Positions 3,265-6,186 of a DNA stretch of 6,186 bases are shown piece after piece. The notes under the pieces are model-generated. The model ran no database searches and had not been told where the DNA came from. It worked only from the letters and a program-made list of their open reading frames with translations. The stretch is from Candidatus Zixiibacteriota bacterium (lineage in GTDB: Bacteria > Zixibacteria > MSB-5A5 > GN15 > JAAZOE01), in the NCBI GenBank assembly GCA_030588275.1, contig JAUUYJ010000157.1, positions 1-6,186 on the forward strand. Reading direction: 5' to 3'. A program made the position numbers and the translations under genes. Positions within the stretch are counted from its first letter, which is position 1. Each line of letters begins with the position of its first letter.

Positions 3265-6147
3265 ATGGCACGGCAATTGAGATGTTTCGTATTAATAATA
3301 ATCGCTATCCTCGTTCTAATTGCACCATTAAGTCAGGCTCGCGTTGTCTGGGACAAGGAGGGACAGCAAGAGTATAAACAAAAATCCAACCTGATACTAA
3401 ATCTCCCTCCTTCAGAAAAAAGGCACATCACTGTGCATGACGCTGGTAATCTGTACGGCATGTTCTCGGATGCGATAATTTCTAACTCAGGGAATAATAC
3501 GGTTGATCCCGAAACTGGCAACTTTGCGGAAGGATTCATTTATCCCCAGGGGAGCGGAAAACACCATTTATTTTTGGGTGCGATCTGGATTGGCGGAATA
3601 GTCGGGGGGGACACTCTGGTTTCGGTTGCTCATGATATTTGGATCGGTGAATACGAAATATTGCAGGAAGATTATCCGGACGGAAGTAGTTATCGTACCG
3701 GTAACTTTGCCGATGACGAGTTTATTACCAACAGCGTTGACACCATTATTGATGGAGGAATCGGCAACATAACCCCGATGGGGCTTAAGCTAACGCGTAC
3801 GACATATAGCTGGGTCGATTCTCTGTATGATGATTTTATCCTGATTGAATATCAAATTGAAAACATCAGCGATCAACCAATTCAGGACGGATGGGTTGGT
3901 TTTATATTAGATGGTGATGTTTATCAAGAAGCTAATGCCCCATACGGATTTTCCGACGATTTGACTGGTGCACTTGATACTTTGTTGTATGATAACGATC
4001 CGTTATCGCATAAGGTAATCCCGTACATAATAGATAATGATGGCGATCCGATGTTTGATGAGTTCTGGGATGAGTCCTCCATCTCCAGCGGCATATCTAT
4101 GTCTGTCTTGGGGGCCAGTTTTGAAATTACCGAGCAAAATTTCAATTGGTGGATCCCCAACGGCAATCATTCTTTAGATTATGGGCCTCGCCAGTTAGGG
4201 AGCGGGGAAGATCCTTTCCGCCCATTTACCAATGGCAACCTTGGTACACCTATGACTGACCCGGATAAATATTACATATTGAGTCACCCGGAAGTCGATT
4301 TTGATCAGATTGAGTCGGCGGTACACGATTCGAGCGATGGCTGGATACCCGGTATGCCTCTTACGATGGAAGATTTTGCTAACGGGTATGATACCCGATT
4401 TTTACTATCCTTTGGAGCCTTTGATCTGGCACCGGGAGAATCGGAGAGTTTTACCGTCGCGATTGTTGTCGCCGGCGATATTCACACAGGCCCGACCAAT
4501 TTTGTGGATCTTTTCGATGCGAACAATCCTGAACCGTTTTCCAGTACGCTCGATTTTTCCAATCTGCTGGAGTACCATCGTCGAGCAGACGCGGTTTATC
4601 AATCCGGACTGACACTGCCAATTCCCGGTCCGCCGGTTGGTTTGGTAATCGATTGGTTTTCAGATGAAGAAGTCGCGTTGCGCTGGAGTTCCAGCAGTCG
4701 ACCTGACCTTGAAGGGTACTTCGCTTATTACAAAGACACGCTCGTTGATAATATCTGGCATCGAGCAACCGCTTTGCCGGTGAGCGACAGTACTTACGTT
4801 TATTCGGTTCCGGACCCGCAACATGAGTATCAATTCGCGGTTACAACAGTTAGTACAGCCAGCGGAGAATCATTGTTGTCCGATTCGGTATCCGTTTATC
4901 CCGGCAGGCCTGACTCAATAGAGAATCTATTGGCTACGGTCGGAGAATATCGATTACCCGAATTGAGCTGGACGGCATCGAGTGACCCCGCTGTCGGCTT
5001 GTACCGGATTTACCGTTCTATCTGGGACGGTGAGTTTGCGCTTCACGATTCAACAGATATGAATTCTTTTTCAGATTTCGATTCAGAGTCCGGGATTAAG
5101 TACAATTACAAAGTCAGTGCGGTTAATGATTGGGGACTCGAATCGGAGTTGTCTGGTTCTGTTTATGCCGTTCCAATGGCGATGAATCAGGGTGTCCTGT
5201 TTGCGAATTATAATTATGATGGTAGCTCTAACCTCATCGCCTACAACCCGGAATATATGGAGCATTTATACCAGTCGCTCGCCTCTTCATCTTCGATAAC
5301 TGTAGGTTATCGCGACTGGTCGACTGACTTCGGAATGTCTGAGGACAGGTTCAAAGAGATGGCGAATTATGAGCTTGTCGTTTTTGACCTTGAATCCAGG
5401 TATAGCCATTTTCTTGAAGGAAAGCTCGATTTTTATCGGCTCTATCTTGAATCCGGAGGCAAGGCGATTTTTATTAGTTTGTCAGCCGCTCCTAGGTCAG
5501 CACCACAGGAAATCGAAAAGTATAATTATAGTCCGGGTGATTTTTATTATGATATCCTCAAGCTCGACAGCGCCGTTTGTAATCCGATGGTTTTTAGCTC
5601 CACACCCCCTAATTTCCCCGGCGATTTGATGGGATGCCAGTCGGAAAGTGTCAACTATCCGCATCTTGTCGCGGATACTGTTAAACTGAGAAACTGCCCG
5701 GTACCAGGTGACGAATATATCCCGATGGCTGGGTATATGTTCCCCACCGAAGAGGCGGAAGTCCTTTATCGTTATCAATCTTCCGATATCGATACGATAA
5801 ATAACAATCAGGTTAACGGTATTCGATATCTTGGAGATGATTTCCAATTCGTGTTCTTCAACTTTCAGCTTTCACTAATGACGGAAGATGCCAGTTTCAA
5901 CGCTCTGCATCAGGCGATATATGATCTTGGCATCAACATGAACTGCGGAGATGTCAATGTCAGTTCATCGACAAACGTTGGGGATATTGTGTTTTTGATA
6001 CAGCATGTTTTTTATAACACGCCCCCGGACCTTCCCGCTCCAGCCAATGCCGATGTTAACTGTGATGGTTTTATAAATGTTGGTGACGCGGTATCGGTAA
6101 TCAATTTTGTCTTCAAGGGAGGATATTTAGATTGTTGTAACGATTAA
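3265..6147 (+). CDS. Large secreted multidomain protein with two FN3-like modules and a C-terminal dockerin-like pair
   Basis: The 960-residue protein starts at an ATG with AGGAGG (3254-3259) 5 nt upstream. Residues 1-25 are a Sec signal peptide ending SQA. Residues about 30-450 form a large domain with GAIWIGGIVGGD (105-116), Asp-rich loops and a FLLSFGAFDLAPGES stretch; I recognise the style from secreted proteins of FCB-type uncultured bacteria but cannot name a function. Two fibronectin-III-like modules follow (about 452-545, with LRW at 472-474; about 548-637, with LSW at 567-569 and YRIYRS). Residues about 641-745 alternate beta/alpha (GVLFANYN, YELVVFDLE, YRLYLESGGKAIFIS), resembling a ThuA or class-I amidotransferase-like fold; this is tentative. 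The end carries a dockerin-type pair: D896-N898-S900-N904-D907, and a canonical calcium loop D930-N932-D934-N938-D941, each with a following helix. It is probably extracellular and calcium-stabilised. No cohesin gene is in the window. No terminator is seen before the edge. Confidence 0.88.
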   Translation: MARQLRCFVLIIIAILVLIAPLSQARVVWDKEGQQEYKQKSNLILNLPPSEKRHITVHDAGNLYGMFSDAIISNSGNNTVDPETGNFAEGFIYPQGSGKHHLFLGAIWIGGIVGGDTLVSVAHDIWIGEYEILQEDYPDGSSYRTGNFADDEFITNSVDTIIDGGIGNITPMGLKLTRTTYSWVDSLYDDFILIEYQIENISDQPIQDGWVGFILDGDVYQEANAPYGFSDDLTGALDTLLYDNDPLSHKVIPYIIDNDGDPMFDEFWDESSISSGISMSVLGASFEITEQNFNWWIPNGNHSLDYGPRQLGSGEDPFRPFTNGNLGTPMTDPDKYYILSHPEVDFDQIESAVHDSSDGWIPGMPLTMEDFANGYDTRFLLSFGAFDLAPGESESFTVAIVVAGDIHTGPTNFVDLFDANNPEPFSSTLDFSNLLEYHRRADAVYQSGLTLPIPGPPVGLVIDWFSDEEVALRWSSSSRPDLEGYFAYYKDTLVDNIWHRATALPVSDSTYVYSVPDPQHEYQFAVTTVSTASGESLLSDSVSVYPGRPDSIENLLATVGEYRLPELSWTASSDPAVGLYRIYRSIWDGEFALHDSTDMNSFSDFDSESGIKYNYKVSAVNDWGLESELSGSVYAVPMAMNQGVLFANYNYDGSSNLIAYNPEYMEHLYQSLASSSSITVGYRDWSTDFGMSEDRFKEMANYELVVFDLESRYSHFLEGKLDFYRLYLESGGKAIFISLSAAPRSAPQEIEKYNYSPGDFYYDILKLDSAVCNPMVFSSTPPNFPGDLMGCQSESVNYPHLVADTVKLRNCPVPGDEYIPMAGYMFPTEEAEVLYRYQSSDIDTINNNQVNGIRYLGDDFQFVFFNFQLSLMTEDASFNALHQAIYDLGINMNCGDVNVSSSTNVGDIVFLIQHVFYNTPPDLPAPANADVNCDGFINVGDAVSVINFVFKGGYLDCCND

Positions 6148-6186
6148 ACCGGTAATCAGTACTTATTTATTTGATGAGGCATGGAT

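Noticed and set aside
2989..3276. 95-codon minus-strand frame in the 434-bp gap
   Set aside because: It is antisense to the decayed repeat and to the dockerin gene start; composition is low-complexity-free but has no recognisable domain, and the repeat explains the sequence.
3265..3284. Similarity of the dockerin gene start (MARQLR) to the repeated MARQRP segment at 2882
   Set aside because: Only about ten bases agree and the following sequence does not; chance or simple N-terminal composition is enough, so it is not counted as a third repeat copy.
5497..5847. 116-codon minus-strand frame inside the dockerin gene
   Set aside because: Fully antisense to a convincing coding frame; its sequence looks like a shadow, with no start signal.

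Overview
The window reads as a moderate-GC, Gram-negative-type bacterial chromosome segment. It holds two large secreted proteins with Sec signal peptides, fibronectin-III-like modules and, in one case, a dockerin-like tail. It also holds an SPII lipoprotein and a small two-gene operon of the DUF134 (UPF0251) plus NifX/NifB-domain type. The style of the secreted proteins (an N-terminal domain with a 'WIGG' stretch, then FN3 modules and a final dockerin-like repeat pair) recalls uncultured FCB-group lineages such as candidate phylum Zixibacteria. That placement is from memory of family style, not from a search. No tRNA, rRNA, CRISPR array, integrase or transposase is visible.

Layout. Positions 1-661 (minus strand) carry the start of a secreted protein whose C-terminus lies beyond the left edge. 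Positions 662-921 form a divergent control region. It has a good minus-strand promoter, a tandem 11-bp repeat and a strong hairpin in that gene's leader, a terminator-like stem with a T-run, and a 12-bp perfect palindrome just ahead of the plus-strand operon. Positions 922-1620 hold a TTG-started DUF134 regulator abutting a NifX/NifB-domain protein with a His/Cys-rich tail. A near-consensus sigma-70 promoter (TTGACA-N17-TATATT) then leads to a beta-propeller lipoprotein at 1760-2830. Positions 2831-3264 contain no intact gene but hold the decayed second copy of an approximately 1.27-kb duplication. A 960-residue secreted dockerin protein fills 3265-6147.

The most notable feature is the duplication. 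The sequence from the end of the NifX-domain gene through the promoter, leader and first ~37 codons of the lipoprotein gene recurs 1269 bp downstream. It aligns without a gap for at least ~244 bp. The second copy begins almost exactly where a 1269-bp unit would end, so it looks like an old tandem duplication of the whole lipoprotein gene. In the second copy the start codon is ACG, the lipobox cysteine is lost, two in-frame stops are present and most of the body is deleted. That scar is now the upstream region of the dockerin gene.

How the genes relate: the DUF134 and NifX-domain genes are probably one translationally coupled, perhaps autoregulated, metal-cofactor-related operon. The flanking secreted proteins and the lipoprotein are envelope or extracellular proteins with no evident mechanistic link to it. 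I see no nitrogenase genes and no complete novel defence or mobile system here.
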